From positions 8,354,512 through 8,418,511 of the forward strand of contig OU452230.1 of assembly GCA_911728455.2 (NCBI GenBank): a stretch of 64,000 nt of DNA. The letters run 5' to 3'. The DNA is from Marthasterias glacialis. Lineage: Eukaryota > Echinodermata > Asteroidea > Forcipulatida > Asteriidae. The first letter of the stretch is position 1; each line of letters starts with the position of its first letter. Positions 43,254 through 58,207 of the stretch are shown here, piece by piece. A model generated the notes under the pieces. The model was not told the origin of the DNA, ran no database searches, and saw only the letters and a list, made by a program, of their open reading frames with translations. The position numbers were made by a program, and so were the translations under genes.

Positions 43254-46200
43254 GACTTAGCAACGGCTCTATCTCCCAAAGTATTGGCGGGAAACTGACA
43301 ATTCTGACACCGTTGGAAAGCCCTGGTCATGGGCATTCAAAAAATGCCAGTCTTGGGGCTGCGGGATCAACAGGGAGGATGCCAGGGACCGCGGAGTGAG
43401 AACACCCCGAGGATGTCCAGTGCGTACGGCCATGCTGTGTGTACGTCAACAATAGCCAAGGCCGCTACGTGTGTGCTGGACCGAAGCCAGCAATAAAAAA
43501 AGCGAAAAAACAAGTCGGCAGCGCCACGGCCAATAACTCCGGAAATAATGGGGCTAGAGAGAAATTTCTTGTACCTGCAGGTAGCTGCCATAGTCCTGCA
43601 TCCGTAAATCTGGTTTTCCCGGCCATCCAGGGCTATCTTCCGCCTTGAAACTAACAGGGAGCGGGGCTGCTCCGAATGCGCTTCAAACGCCCGTCTAATG
43701 GCACTTTTGTACACGAAGCTGTAACAGAGTGAAACCAAGACTTAGCAACGGCTCTATCTCCCAAAGTATTGGCGGGAAACTGACAATTCTGACACCGTTG
43801 GAAAGCCCTGGTCATGGGCATTCCAAAAATGCCGGTCTTGGGGCTGCAGGATGAACAGGGAGGATACAATGGACCGCGGAGTGAGAACACCCCGAGGATG
43901 TCCAGTGCGTACGGCCATGCTGTGTGTACGTCAACAATAGCCAAGGCCGCTACGTGTGTGCTGGACCGAAGCCAGCAATAAAAAAAAGCGAAAAAACAAG
44001 TTGGCAGCGCCACGGCCAATTACTCCAGAAATAATGGGGCTAGAGAGAAATTTCTTGTACCTGCAGGTAGCTGCCATAGTCCTGCATCCGTAAATCTGGT
44101 TTTCCCGGCCATCCAGGGCTATCTTCCGCCTTGAAACCAACAGCGAGCGGGGCTGCTCCGAATGCGCTTCAAACGCCTGTCTAATGGCACTTTTGTACAC
44201 GAAGCTGTAACAGAGTGAAAACAAGGATTAGCAACGGCTCTATCTCCCAAAGTAGTGGCGGGAAACTGACAATTCTGACACCGTTGGAAAGCCCTGGTCA
44301 TGGGCATTCCAAAAATGCCAGTCTTGGGGCTGCGGGATCAACAGGGAGGATGCCAGGGACCGCGGAGTGAGAACACCCCGAGGATGTCCAGTGCGTACGG
44401 CCATGCTGTGTGTACGTCAACAATAGCCAAGGCCGCTACGTGTGTGCTGGACCGAAGCCAGCAATAAAAAAAGCGAAAAAACAAGTCGGCAACGCCACGG
44501 CCAATTACTCCAGAAATAATGGGGCTAGAGAGAAATTTCTTGTACATGCAGGTAGCTGCCATAGTCCTGCATCCGTAAATCTGGTTTTCCCGGCCATCCA
44601 GGGCTATCTTCCGCCTTGAAACTAACAGCGAGCGGGGCTGCTCCGAATGCGCTTCAAACGCCTGTCTAATGGCACTTTTGTACACGAAGCTGTAACAGAG
44701 TGAAAACAAGACTTAGCAACGGCTCTATCTCCCAAAGTATTGGCGGGAAACTGACAATTCTGACACCGTTGGAAAGCCCTGGTCATGGGCATTCCAAAAA
44801 TGCCAGTCTTGGGGCTGCGGGATCAACAGGGAGGATGCCAGGGACCGCGGAGTGAGAACACCCCGAGGATGTCCAGTGCGTACGGCCATGCTGTGTGTAC
44901 GTCAACAATAGCCAAGGCCGCTACGTGTGTGCTGGACCGAAGCCAGCAATAAAAAAAGCGAAAAAACAAGTCGGCAGCGCCACGGCCAATAACTCCGGAA
45001 ATAATGGGGCTAGAAAGAAATTTCTTGTACCTGCAGGTAGCTGCCATAGTCCTGCATCCGTAAATCTGGTTTTCCCGGCCATCCAGGGCTATCTTCCGCC
45101 TTGAAACCAACAGCGAGCGGGGCTGCTCCGAATGCGCTTCAAACGCCTGTCTAATGGCACTTTTGTACACGAAGCTGTAACAGAGTGAAAACAAGGATTA
45201 GCAACGGCTCTATCTCCCAAAGTAGTGGCGGGAAACTGACAATTCTGACACCGTTGGAAAGCCCTGGTCATGGGCATTCCAAAAATGCCAGTCTTGGGGC
45301 TGCGGGATCAACAGGGAGGATGCCAGGGACCGCGGAGTGAGAACACCCCGAGGATGTCCAGTGCGTACGGCCATGCTGTGTGTACGTCAACAATAGCCAA
45401 GGCCGCTACGTGTGTGCTGGACCGAAGCCAGCAATAAAAAAAGCGAAAAAACAAGTCGGCAACGCCACGGCCAATTACTCCAGAAATAATGGGGCTAGAG
45501 AGAAATTTCTTGTACATGCAGGTAGCTGCCATAGTCCTGCATCCGTAAATCTGGTTTTCCCGGCCATCCAGGGCTATCTTCCGCCTTGAAACTAACAGCG
45601 AGCGGGGCTGCTCCGAATGCGCTTCAAACGCCTGTCTAATGGCACTTTTGTACACGAAGCTGTAACAGAGTGAAAACAAGACTTAGCAACGGCTCTATCT
45701 CCCAAAGTATTGGCGGGAAACTGACAATTCTGACACCGTTGGAAAGCCCTGGTCATGGGCATTCCAAAAATGCCAGTCTTGGGGCTGCGGGATCAACAGG
45801 GAGGATGCCAGGGACCGCGGAGTGAGAACACCCCGAGGATGTCCAGTGCGTACGGCCATGCTGTGTGTACGTCAACAATAGCCAAGGCCGCTACGTGTGT
45901 GCTGGACCGAAGCCAGCAATAAAAAAAGCGAAAAAACAAGTCGGCAGCGCCACGGCCAATAACTCCGGAAATAATGGGGCTAGAGAGAAATTTCTTGTAC
46001 CTGCAGGTAGCTGCCATAGTCCTGCATCCGTAAATCTGGTTTTCCCGGCCATCCAGGGCTATCTTCCGCCTTGAAACTAACAGGGAGCGGGGCTGCTCCG
46101 AATGCGCTTCAAACGCCTGTCTAATGGCACTTTTGTACACGAAGCTGTAACAGAGTGAAACCAAGACTTAGCAACGGCTCTATCTCCCAAAGTATTGGCG

Positions 46201-46650
46201 GGAAACTGACAATTCTGACACCGTTGGAAAGCCCTGGTCATGGGCATTCCAAAAATGCCGGTCTTGGGGCTGCAGGATGAACAGGGAGGATACAAGGGAC
46301 CGCGGAGTGAGAACACCCCGAGGATGTCCAGTGCGTACGGCCATGCTGTGTGTACGTCAACAATAGCCAAGGCCGCTACGTGTGTGCTGGACCGAAGCCA
46401 GCAATAAAAAAAAGCGAAAAAACAAGTTGGCAGCGCCACGGCCAATTACTCCAGAAATAATGGGGCTAGAGAGAAATTTCTTGTACCTGCAGAGAGCTGC
46501 CATAGTCCTGCATCCGTAAATCTGGTTTTCCCGGCCATCCAGGGCTATCTTCCGCCTTGAAACCAACAGGGAGCGGGGCTGCTCCGAATGCGCTTCAAAC
46601 GCCTGTCTAATGGCACTTTTGTACACGAAGCTGTAACAGAGTGAAAACAA
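43254..46650. repeat. Higher-order repeat: nested dimer (970 bp) and five-unit (2426 bp) duplications
   Basis: The variant GTGAAACCAAGACTTAGC occurs at about 43730 and 46156, a shift of 2426 bp. Units with TTGTACATGCAGGTAGC recur at 44540 and 45510, a shift of 970 bp. The pattern is what stepwise unequal exchange gives. Confidence 0.8.
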
Positions 46651-49566
46651 GGATTAGCAACGGCTCTATCTCCCAAAGTAGTGGCGGGAAACTGACAATT
46701 CTGACACCGTTGGAAAGCCCTGGTCATGGGCATTCCAAAAATGCCAGTCTTGGGGCTGCGGGATCAACAGGGAGGATGCCAGGGACCGCGGAGTGAGAAC
46801 ACCCCGAGGATGTCCAGTGCGTACGGCCATGCTGTGTGTACGTCAACAATAGCCAAGGCCGCTACGTGTGTGCTGGACCGAAGCCAGCAATAAAAAAAGC
46901 GAAAAAACAAGTCGGCAACGCCACGGCCAATAACTCCGGAAATAATGGGGCTAGAGAGAAATTTCTTGTACCTGCAGGTAGCTGCCATAGTCCTGCATCC
47001 GTAAATCTGGTTTTCCCGGCCATCCAGGGCTATTTTCCGCCTTGAAACCAACAGCGAGCGGGGCTGCTCCGAATGCGCTTCAAACGCCTGTCTAATGGCA
47101 CTTTTGTACACGAAGCTGTAACAGAGTGAAAACAAGGATTAGCAACGGCTCTATCTCCCAAAGTAGTGGCGGGAAACTGACAATTCTGACACCGTTGGAA
47201 AGCCCTGGTCACGGGCTTTCCGAAAAGGTTGGTCTTGTGGCTGCGGTATAACCAGGGAGGATGCCAGGGACCGCGGAGTGAGAACACCCCGAGGATGTCC
47301 AGTGCGTACGGCCATGCTCTGTGTACGTCAACAATAGCCAAGGCCGCTACGTGTGTGCTGGACCGAAGCCAGCAAAAAAAAACCCGCCGAAATACAAGTT
47401 GGCAGCGCCACGGCCAATAACTCCAGAAATAATGGGGCTAGAGAGAAATTTCTTGTACCTGCAGGTAGCTGCCATAGTCCTGCATCCGTAAATCTGGTTT
47501 TCCCGGCCATCCAGGGCTATCTTCCGCCTTGAAACCACCAGCGAGCGGGGCTGCTCCGAATGCGCTTCAAACGCCTGTCTAATGGCACTTTTGTACACGA
47601 AGCTGTAACAGAGTGAAAACAAGACTTAGCAACGGCTCTATCTCCCAAAGTATTGGCGGGAAACTGACAATTCTGACACCGTTGGAAAGCCCTGGTCATG
47701 GGCATTCCAAAAATGCCAGTCTTGGGGCTGCGGGATCAACAGGGAGGATGCCAGGGACCGCAGAGTGAGAACACCCCGAGGATGTCCAGTGCATACGGCC
47801 ATGCTGTGTGTACGTCAACAATAGCCAAGGCTGCTACGTGTGTGCTGGACCGAAGCCAGCAATAAAAAAACGCGAAAAAACAAGTCGGCAGCGCCACGGC
47901 CAAGAACTCCAGAAATAATGGGGCTAGAGAGAAATTTCTTGTACCTGCAGGTAGCTGCCATAGTCCTGCATCTGTAAATCTGGTTTTCCCGGCCATCTAG
48001 GGCCATCTTCCGCCTTGAAACCAACAGGGAGCGGGGCTGCTCCGAATGCGCTTCAAACGCCTGTCTAATGGCAGTTTTGTACACGAAGCTGTAACAGAGT
48101 GAAAACAAGACTTAGCAACGGCTCTATCTCCCAAAGTATTGGCGGGAAACTGACAAATCTGACACCGTTGGAAAGCCCTGGTCATGGGCATTCCAAAAAT
48201 GTTAATCTTGGGGCTGCGGGATAAACAGGGAGGATGCCAGGGACCCCGTAGTGAGGACACCCCGAGAATGTCCAGTGCAAACGGCTATGCTGTGTGTACG
48301 TCAACAATAGCCAAGGCCGCTACGTGTGTGCTGGACCGAAGCCAGCAATAAAAAAAACGCGAAAAAACAAATTGGCAGCGCCACGGCCAATAACTCCAGA
48401 AATAATGGGGCTAGAGAGAAATTTCTTGTATCTACATTTAGCTGCCATAGTCCTGCATCCGTAAACTGGTTTTCCTGGCCATCCAGGGCAATCTTCCGCC
48501 TTGAAAAAAACAGGGAGCGGGGCTGCTCCGAATGCGCTTCAAACGCCTGTCTAATGGCACTTTTGTACACGAAGCTGTAACAGAGTGAAAACAAGACTTA
48601 GCAACGGCTCTATCTCCCAAAGTATTGGCGGGAAACTGACAATTCTGACACCGTTGGAAAGCCCTGGTCATGGGCATTCCAAAAATGTTAATGTTGGTGC
48701 TGCAGGATAAACAGGGAGGATGCCAGGAACCGCGGAGTGGGGACAACCCGAGGATGTCCAGTACATACGGCTATGCTGTGTGTACGTCAACAATAGCCAA
48801 AGCCGCTACGTGTGTGCTGGACCGAAGCCAGCAATAAAAAAACGCGAAAAAACAAGTCGGCAGCGCCACGGCCAATAACTGCAGAAATAATGGGGCTAGA
48901 GAGAAATTTCTTGTACCTGCAGGTAGCTGCCAATGTCCTGCATCCGTAAATCTGGTTTTCCCGGCCATCCAGGGCTATCTTCCTCCTTGAAAATAACAGC
49001 GAGCGGGGCTGCTGCGAATGCGCTTCAAACGCCTGTCTAATGGCACCTTTGTACACGAAGCTGTAACAGAGTGAAAACAAGACTTAGCAACGGCTCTATC
49101 TCCCAAAGTATTGGCGGGAAACTGACAATTCTGACACCGTTGGAAAGCCCTGGTCATGGGCATTCCAAAAATGTCAATCTTGGGGCTGCGGAATAAACAG
49201 GGAGGATGCCAGGGACCACGGAGTGAGAACACCCCGAGAATGTCCAGTGCAAACGGCTATGCTGTGTGTACGTCAACAATAGCCAAGGCCGCTACGTGTG
49301 TGCTGGACCGAAACCAGCAATAAAAAAACGCGAAAAAACAAGTCGGCAGCTCCACGGCCAATAACTCCAGAAATAATGGGGCTAGAGAGAAATTTCTTGT
49401 ATCTACAGGTAGCTGCCATAGTCCTGCATCCGTAAATCTGGTTTTCCCGGCCATCCAATGCCATTTTCCGCCTTAAAACCAACAGGGAGCGGGGCTTCTC
49501 CGAATGCGCTTCAAACGCCTGTCTAATGGCACTTTTGTACACGAAGCTGTAACAGAGTGAAAACAA

Positions 49567-52500
49567 GACTTAGCAACGGCTCTATCTCCCAAAGTATTGG
49601 CGGGAAACTGACAATTCTGACACCGTTGGAAAGCCCTGGTCATGGGCATTCCAAAAATGCCAGTCTTGGGGCTGCAGGATTAACAGGGAGGATGCCAGGG
49701 ACCGCGGAGTGAGAACACCCCGAGGATGTCCAGTGCGTACGGCCATGCTGTGTGTACGTCAAAAATAGCCAAGGCCGCTACGTGTGTGCTGGACCGAAGC
49801 CAGCAATAAAAAAACGCGAAAAAACAAGTCGGCAGCGCCACGGCCAATAACTCCGGAAATAATGGGGCTAGAGAGAAATTTCTTGTACCTGCAGGTAGCT
49901 GCCATAGTCCTGCATCCGTAAATCTGGTTTTCCCGGCCATCCAAGGCCATTTTCCGCCTTAAAACCAACAGGGAGCGGGGCTGCTCCGAATGCACTTCAA
50001 ACGCCTGTCTAATGGCACTTTTGTACACGAAGCTGTAACAGAGTGAAAACAAGACTTAGCAACGGCTCTATCTCCCAAAGTAGTGGCGGGAAACTGACAA
50101 TTCTGACACCGTTGGAAAGCCCTGGTCATGGGCTTTCCGAAAATGTCAATCTTGGTGCTGCAGGATAAACAGGGAGGATGCCAGGGACCGCGGAGTGAGG
50201 ACACCCCGAGGATGTCCAGTGCATACGGCTATGCTGTGTGTACGTCAACAATAGCCAAGGCCGCTACGTGTGTGCTGGACCGAAGCCAGCAATAAAAAAA
50301 ACGCGAAAAAACAAATTGGCAGCGCCACGGCCAATAACTCCAGAAATAATGGGGCTAGAGAGAAATTTCTTGTATCTACATTTAGCTGCCATAGTCCTGC
50401 ATCCGTAAATCTGGTTTTCCTGGCCATCCAGGGCTATCTTCCGCCTTGAAAAAAACAGGGAGCGGGGCTGCTCCGAATGCGCTTCAAACGCCTGTCTAAT
50501 GGCACTTTTGTACACGAAGCTGTAACAGAGTGAAAACAAGACTTAGCAACGGCTCTATCTCCCAAAGTATTGGCGGGAAACTGACAATTCTGACACCGTT
50601 GGAAAGCCCTGGTCATGGGCATTCCAAAAATGTTAATGTTGGTGCTGCAGGATAAACAGGGAGGATGCCAGGAACCGCGGAGTGGGGACACCCCGAGGAT
50701 GTCCAGTGCATACGGCTATGCTGTGTGTACGTCAACAATAGCGAAAGCCGCTACGTGTGTGCTGGACCGAAGCCAGCAATAAAAAAACGCGAAAAAACAA
50801 GTCGGCAGCGCCACGGCCAATAACTCCAGAAATAATGGGGCTAGAGAGAAATTTCTTGTACCTGCAGGTAGCTGCCATAGTCCTGCATCCGTAAATCTGG
50901 TTTTCCCGGCCATCCAGGGCTATCTTCCGCCTTGAAAATAACAGCGAGCGGGGCTGCTCCGAATGCGCTTCAAACACCTGTCTAATGGCACTTTTGTACA
51001 CGAAGCTGTAACAGAGTGAAAACAAGACATAGCAACGGCTCTATCTCCCACAGTATTGGCGGGAAACTGACAATTCTGACACCGTTGGAAAGCCCTGGTC
51101 ATGGGCATTCCAAAAATGCCAGTCTTGGGGCTGCAGGATTAACAGGGAGGATGCCAGGGACCGCGGAGTGAGAACACCCCGAGGATGTCCAGTGCGTACG
51201 GCCATGCTGTGTGTACGTCAAAAATAGCCAAGGCCGCTACGTGTGTGCTGGACCGAAGCCAGCAATAAAAAAACGCGAAAAAACAAGTCGGCAGCGCCAC
51301 GGCCAATAACTCCGGAAATAATGGGGCTAGAGAGAAATTTCTTGTACCTGCAGGTAGCTGCCATAGTCCTGCATCCGTAAATCTGGTTTTCCCGGCCATC
51401 CAAGGCCATTTTCCGCCTTAAAACCAACAGGGAGCGGGGCTGCTCCGAATGCACTTCAAACGCCTGTCTAATGGCACTTTTGTACACGAAGCTGTAACAG
51501 AGTGAAAACAAGACTTAGCAACGGCTCTATCTCCCAAAGTAGTGGCGGGAAACTGACAATTCTGACACCGTTGGAAAGCCCTGGTCATGGGCTTTCCGAA
51601 AATGTCAATCTTGGTGCTGCAGGATAAACAGGAAGGATGCCAGGGACCGCGGAGTGAGGACACCCCGAGGATGTCCAGTGCATACGGCTATGCTGTGTGT
51701 ACGTCAACAATAGCCAAGGCCGCTACGTGTGTGCTGGACCGAAGCCAGCAATAAAAAAAACGCGAAAAAACAAATTGGCAGCGCCACGGCCAATAACTCC
51801 AGAAATAATGGGGCTAGAGAGAAATTTCTTGTATCTACATTTAGCTGCCATAGTCCTGCATCCGTAAATCTGGTTTTCCTGGCCATCCAGGGCTATCTTC
51901 CGCCTTGAAAAAAACAGGGAGCGGGGCTGCTCCGAATGCGCTTCAAACGCCTGTCTAATGGCACTTTTGTACACGAAGCTGTAACAGAGTGAAAACAAGA
52001 CTTAGCAACGGCTCTATCTCCCAAAGTATTGGCGGGAAACTGACAATTCTGACACCGTTGGAAAGCCCTGGTCATGGGCATTCCAAAAATGTTAATGTTG
52101 GTGCTGCAGGATAAACAGGGAGGATGCCAGGAACCGCGGAGTGGGGACACCCCGAGGATGTCCAGTGCATACGGCTATGCTGTGTGTACGTCAACAATAG
52201 CGAAAGCCGCTACGTGTGTGCTGGACCGAAGCCAGCAATAAAAAAACGCGAAAAAACAAGTCGGCAGCGCCACGGCCAATAACTCCAGAAATAATGGGGC
52301 TAGAGAGAAATTTCTTGTACCTGCAGGTAGCTGCCATAGTCCTGCATCCGTAAATCTGGTTTTCCCGGCCATCCAGGGCTATCTTCCGCCTTGAAAATAA
52401 CAGCGAGCGGGGCTGCTCCGAATGCGCTTCAAACACCTGTCTAATGGCACTTTTGTACACGAAGCTGTAACAGAGTGAAAACAAGACATAGCAACGGCTC

Positions 52501-55500
52501 TATCTCCCACAGTATTGGCGGGAAACTGACAATTCTGACACCGTTGGAAAGCCCTGGTCATGGGCATTCCAAAAATGCCAGTCTTGGGGCTGCAGGATTA
52601 ACAGGGAGGATGCCAGGGACCGCGGAGTGAGAACACCCCGAGGATGTCCAGTGCGTACGGCCATGCTGTGTGTACGTCAAAAATAGCCAAGGCCGCTACG
52701 TGTGTGCTGGACCGAAGCCAGCAATAAAAAAACGCGAAAAAACAAGTCGGCAGCGCCACGGCCAATAACTCCGGAAATAATGGGGCTAGAGAGAAATTTC
52801 TTGTACCTGCAGGTAGCTGCCATAGTCCTGCATCCGTAAATCTGGTTTTCCCGGCCATCCAAGGCCATTTTCCGCCTTAAAACCAACAGGGAGCGGGGCT
52901 GCTCCGAATGCACTTCAAACGCCTGTCTAATGGCACTTTTGTACACGAAGCTGTAACAGAGTGAAAACAAGACTTAGCAACGGCTCTATCTCCCAAAGTA
53001 GTGGCGGGAAACTGACAATTCTGACACCGTTGGAAAGCCCTGGTCATGGGCTTTCCGAAAATGTCAATCTTGGTGCTGCAGGATAAACAGGGAGGATGCC
53101 AGGGACCGCGGAGTGAGGACACCCCGAGGATGTCCAGTGCATACGGCTATGCTGTGTGTACGTCAACAATAGCCAAGGCCGCTACGTGTGTGCTGGACCG
53201 AAGCCAGCAATAAAAAAAACGCGAAAAAACAAATTGGCAGCGCCACGGCCAATAACTCCAGAAATAATGTGGCTAGAGAGAAATTTCTTGTATCTACATT
53301 TAGCTGCCATAGTCCTGCATCCGTAAATCTGGTTTTCCTGGCCATCCAGGGCTATCTTCCGCCTTGAAAAAAACAGGGAGCGGGGCTGCTCCGAATGCGC
53401 TTCAAACGCCTGTCTAATGGCACTTTTGTACACGAAGCTGTAACAGAGTGAAAACAAGACTGAGCAACGGCTCTATCTCCCAAAGTATTGGCGGGAAACT
53501 GACAATTCTGACACCGTTGGAAAGCCCTGGTCATGGGCATTCCAAAAATGTTAATGTTGGTGCTGCAGGATAAACAGGGAGGATGCCAGGAACCGCGGAG
53601 TGGGGACACCCCGAGGATGTCCAGTGCATACGGCTATGCTGTGTGTACGTCAACAATAGCGAAAGCCGCTACGTGTGTGCTGGACCGAAGCCAGCAATAA
53701 AAAAACGCGAAAAAACAAGTCGGCAGCGCCACGGCCAATAACTGCAGAAATAATGGGGCTAGAGAGAAATTTCTTGTACCTGCAGGTAGCTGCCATAGTC
53801 CTGCATCCGTAAATCTGGTTTTCCCGGCCATCCAGGGCTATCTTCCGCCTTGAAAATAACAGCGAGCGGGGCTGCTCCGAATGCGCTTCAAACACCTGTC
53901 TAATGGCACTTTTGTACACGAAGCTGTAACAGAGTGAAAACAAGACATAGCAACGGCTCTATCTCCCACAGTATTGGCGGGAAACTGACAATTCTGACAC
54001 CGTTGGAAAGCCCTGGTCATGGGCATTCCAAAAATGTTAATCTTGGGGCTGCAGGATTAACAGGGAGGATGCCAGGGACCGCGGAGTGAGAACACCCCGA
54101 GGATGTCCAGTGCGTACGGCCATGCTGTGTGTACGTCAAAAATAGCCAAGGCCGCTACGTGTGTGCTGGACCGAAGCCAGCAATAAAAAAACGCGAAAAA
54201 ACAAGTCGGCAGCGCCACGGCCAATAACTCCGGAAATAATGGGGCTAGAGAGAAATTTCTTGTACCTGCAGGTAGCTGCCATAGTCCTGCATCCGTAAAT
54301 CTGGTTTTCCCGGCCATCCAAGGCCATTTTCCGCCTTAAAACCAACAGGGAGCGGGGCTGCTCCGAATGCACTTCAAACGCCTGTCTAATGGCACTTTTG
54401 TACACGAAGCTGTAACAGAGTGAAAACAAGACTTAGCAACGGCTCTATCTCCCAAAGTAGTGGCGGGAAACTGACAATTCTGACACCGTTGGAAAGCCCT
54501 GGTCATGGGCTTTCCGAAAATGTCAATCTTGGTGCTGCAGGATAAACAGGGAGGATGCCAGGGACCGCGGAGTGGGGACACCCCGAGGATGTCCAGTGCA
54601 TACGGCTATGCTGTGTGTACGTCAACAATAGCCAAGGCCGCTACGTGTGTGCTGGACCGAAGCCAGCAATAAAAAAAACGCGAAAAAACAAATTGGCAGC
54701 GCCACGGCCAATAACTCCAGAAATAATGTGGCTAGAGAGAAATTTCTTGTATCTACATTTAGCTGCCATAGTCCTGCATCCGTAAATCTGGTTTTCCTGG
54801 CCATCCAGGGCTATCTTCCGCCTTGAAAAAAACAGGGAGCGGGGCTGCTCCGAATGCGCTTCAAACGCCTGTCTAATGGCACTTTTGTACACGAAGCTGT
54901 AACAGAGTGAAAACAAGACTTAGCAACGGCTCTATCTCCCAAAGTATTGGCGGGAAACTGACAATTCTGACACCGTTGGAAAGCCCTGGTCATGGGCATT
55001 CCAAAAATGTTAATGTTGGTGCTGCAGGATAAACAGGGAGGATGCCAGGAACCGCGGAGTGGGGACACCCCGAGGATGTCCAGTGCATACGGCTATGCTG
55101 TGTGTACGTCAACAATAGCGAAAGCCGCTACGTGTGTGCTGGACCGAAGCCAGCAATAAAAAAACGCGAAAAAACAAGTCGGCAGCGCCACGGCCAATAA
55201 CTCCAGAAATAATGGGGCTAGAGAGAAATTTCTTGTACCTGCAGGTAGCTGCCATAGTCCTGCATCCGTAAATCTGGTTTTCCCGGCCATCCAGGGCTAT
55301 CTTCCGCCTTGAAAATAACAGCGAGCGGGGCTGCTCCGAATGCGCTTCAAACACCTGTCTAATGGCACTTTTGTACACGAAGCTGTAACAGAGTGAAAAC
55401 AAGACATAGCAACGGCTCTATCTCCCAAAGTATTGGCGGGAAACTGACAATTCTGACACCGTTGGAAAGCCCTGGTCATGGGCATTCCAAAAATGTCAAT

Positions 55501-55888
55501 CTTGGGGCTGCGGAATAAACAGGGAGAATGCCAGGGACCAAGGAGTGAGAACACCCCGAGAATGTCCAGTGCAAACGGCTATGCTGTGTGTACGTCAACA
55601 ATAGCCAAGGCCGCTACGTGTGTGCTGGACCGAAGCCAGCAATAAAAAAACACGAAAAAACAAGTCGGCAGCGCCACGGCCAATAACTCCGGAAATAATG
55701 GGGCTAGAGAGAAATTTCTTGTACCTGCAGGTAGCTGCCATAGTCCTGCATCCGTAAATCTGGTTTTCCCGGCCATCCAAGGCCATTTTCCGCCTTAAAA
55801 CCAACAGTGAGCGGGGCTGCTCCGAATGCGCTTCAAACGCCTGTCTAATGGCACTTTTGTACACGAAGCTGTAACAGAGTGAAAACAA
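49567..55888. repeat. Higher-order repeat: trimer of 1459 bp in four complete copies plus a diverged fifth
   Basis: Three unit types alternate with anchors at 50052/50539/51025, 51511/51998/52484, 52970/53457/53943 and 54429/54916/55402, then a partial D-B pair at 55888/56375. Diagnostic variants are CGTCAAAAATAGCC with TGCACTTCAAACGCC (first type), TATCTACATTTAGCTGCC with CTTGAAAAAAACAGGG (second) and TTCAAACACCTGTC with GACATAGC (third). Copies are nearly identical, so amplification looks recent. Confidence 0.92.
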
Positions 55889-58207
55889 GACATAGCAACG
55901 GCTCTATCTCCGAAAGTATTGGCGGGAAACTGACAATTCTGACACCGTTGGAAAGCCCTGGTCATGGGCTTTCCGAAAATGTCAATCTTGGTGCTGCAGG
56001 ATAAACAGGGAGGATGCCAGGGATCGCGGAGTGAGGACACCCCGAGGATGTCCAGTGCATACGGCTATGCTGTGTGTACGTCAACAATAGCCAAGGCCGC
56101 TACGTGTGTGCTGGACCGAAGCCAGCAATAAAAAAAACGCGAAAAAACAAATTGGCAGCTCCACGGCCAATAACTCCAGAAATAATGGGGCTAGAGAGAA
56201 ATTTCTTGTATCTACATTTAGCTGCCATAGTCCTGCATCCGTAAATCTGGTTTTCCTGGCCATCCAGGGCTATCTTCCGCCTTGAAAATAACAGCGAGCG
56301 GGGCTGCTCCGAATGCGCTTCAAACGCCTGTCTAATGGCACTTTTGTACACGAAGCTGTAACAGAGTGAAAACAAGACTTAGCAACGGCTCTATCTCCCA
56401 AAGTATTGGCGGGAAACTGACAATTCTGACACCGTTGGAAAGCCCTGGTCATGGGCATTCCAAAAATGTTAATCTTGGGGCTGCGGAATCAACAGGGAGG
56501 ATGCCAGGGACCACGGAGTGAGAACACCCCGAGAATGTCCAGTGCAAACGGCTATGCTGTGTGTACGTCAACAATAGCAAAGGCCGCTACGTGTGTGCTG
56601 GACCGAAGCCAGCAATAAAAAAACGCGAAAAAACAAGTTGGCAGCGCCACGGCCAATAACTCCAGAAATAATGGGGCTAGAGAGAAATTTCTTGTATCTA
56701 CATTTAGCTGCCATAGTCTTGCATCCGTAAATCTGGTTTTCCCGGCCATCCAGGGCTATCTTCCGCCTTGAAAATAACAGCGAGCGGGGCTGCTCCGAAT
56801 GCGCTTCAAACGCCTGTCTAATGGCACTTTTGTACACGAAGCTGTAACAGAGTGAAAACAAGACATAGCAACGGCTCTATCTCCGAAAGTATTGGCGGGA
56901 AACTGACAATTCTAACACCGTTGGAAAGCCCTGGTCATGGGCATTCCAAAAATGTTAATGTTGGTGCTGCAGGATAAACAGGGAGGATGCCAGGAACCGT
57001 GGAGTGGGGACACCCCGAGGATGTCCAGTGCATACGGCTATGCTGTGTGTACGTCAACAATAGCAAAAGCCGCTACGTGTGTGCTGGACCGAAGCCAGCA
57101 ATAAAAAAACGCGAAAAAACAAGTCGGCAGCGCCACGGCCAATAACTGCAGAAATAATGGGGCTAGAGAGAAATTTCTTGTACCTGCAGGTAGCTGCCAT
57201 AGTCCTGCATCTGTAAATCTGGTTTTCCCGGCCATCCAGGCCTATCTTCCGCCTTGAAAATAACAGCGAGCGGGGCTGCTCCGAATGCGCTTCAAACGCC
57301 TGTCTAATGGCACTTTTGTACACGAAGCTGTAACAGAGTGAAAACAAGACTTAGCAACGGCTCTATCTCCCAAAGTATTGGCGGGAAACTGACAATTCTG
57401 ACACCGTTGGAAAGCCCTGGTCATGGGCATTCCAAAAATGTTAATGTTGGTGCTGCAGGATAAACAGGGAGGATGCCAGGAACCGCGGAGTGGGGACACC
57501 CCGAGGATGTCCAGTGCATACGGCTATGCTGTGTGTACGTCAACAATAGCGAAAGCCGCTACGTGTGTGCTGGACCGAAGCCAGCAATAAAAAAACGCGA
57601 AAAAACAAGTCGGCAGCGCCACGGCCAATAACTGCAGAAATAATGGGGCTAGAGAGAAATTTCTTGTACCTGCAGGTAGCTGCCATAGTCCTGCATCTGT
57701 AAATCTGGTTTTCCCGGCCATCCAGGGCTATCTTCCGCCTTGAAAATAACAGTGAGCGGGGCTGCTCCGAATGCGCTTCAAACGCCTGTCTAATGGCACT
57801 TTTGTACACGAAGCTGTAACAGAGTGAAAACAAGACATAGCAACGGCTCTATCTCCGAAAGTATTGGCGGGAAACTGACAATTCTGACACCGTTGGAAAG
57901 CCCTGGTCATGGGCATTCCAAAAATGTCAATCTTGGGGCTGCGGAATAAACAGGGAGAATGCCAGGGACCACGGAGAGAGAACACCCCGAGAATGTCCAG
58001 TGCAAACGGCTATGCTGTGTGTACGTCAACAATAGCCAAGGCCGCTACGTGTGTGCTGGACCGAAACCAGCAATAAAAAAACGCGAAAAAACAAGTCGGC
58101 AGCTCCACGGCCAATAACTCCAGAAATAATGGGGCTAGAGAGAAATTTCTTGTATCTACAGGTAGCTGCCATAGTCCTGCATCCGTAAATCTGGTTTTCC
58201 CGGCCAT

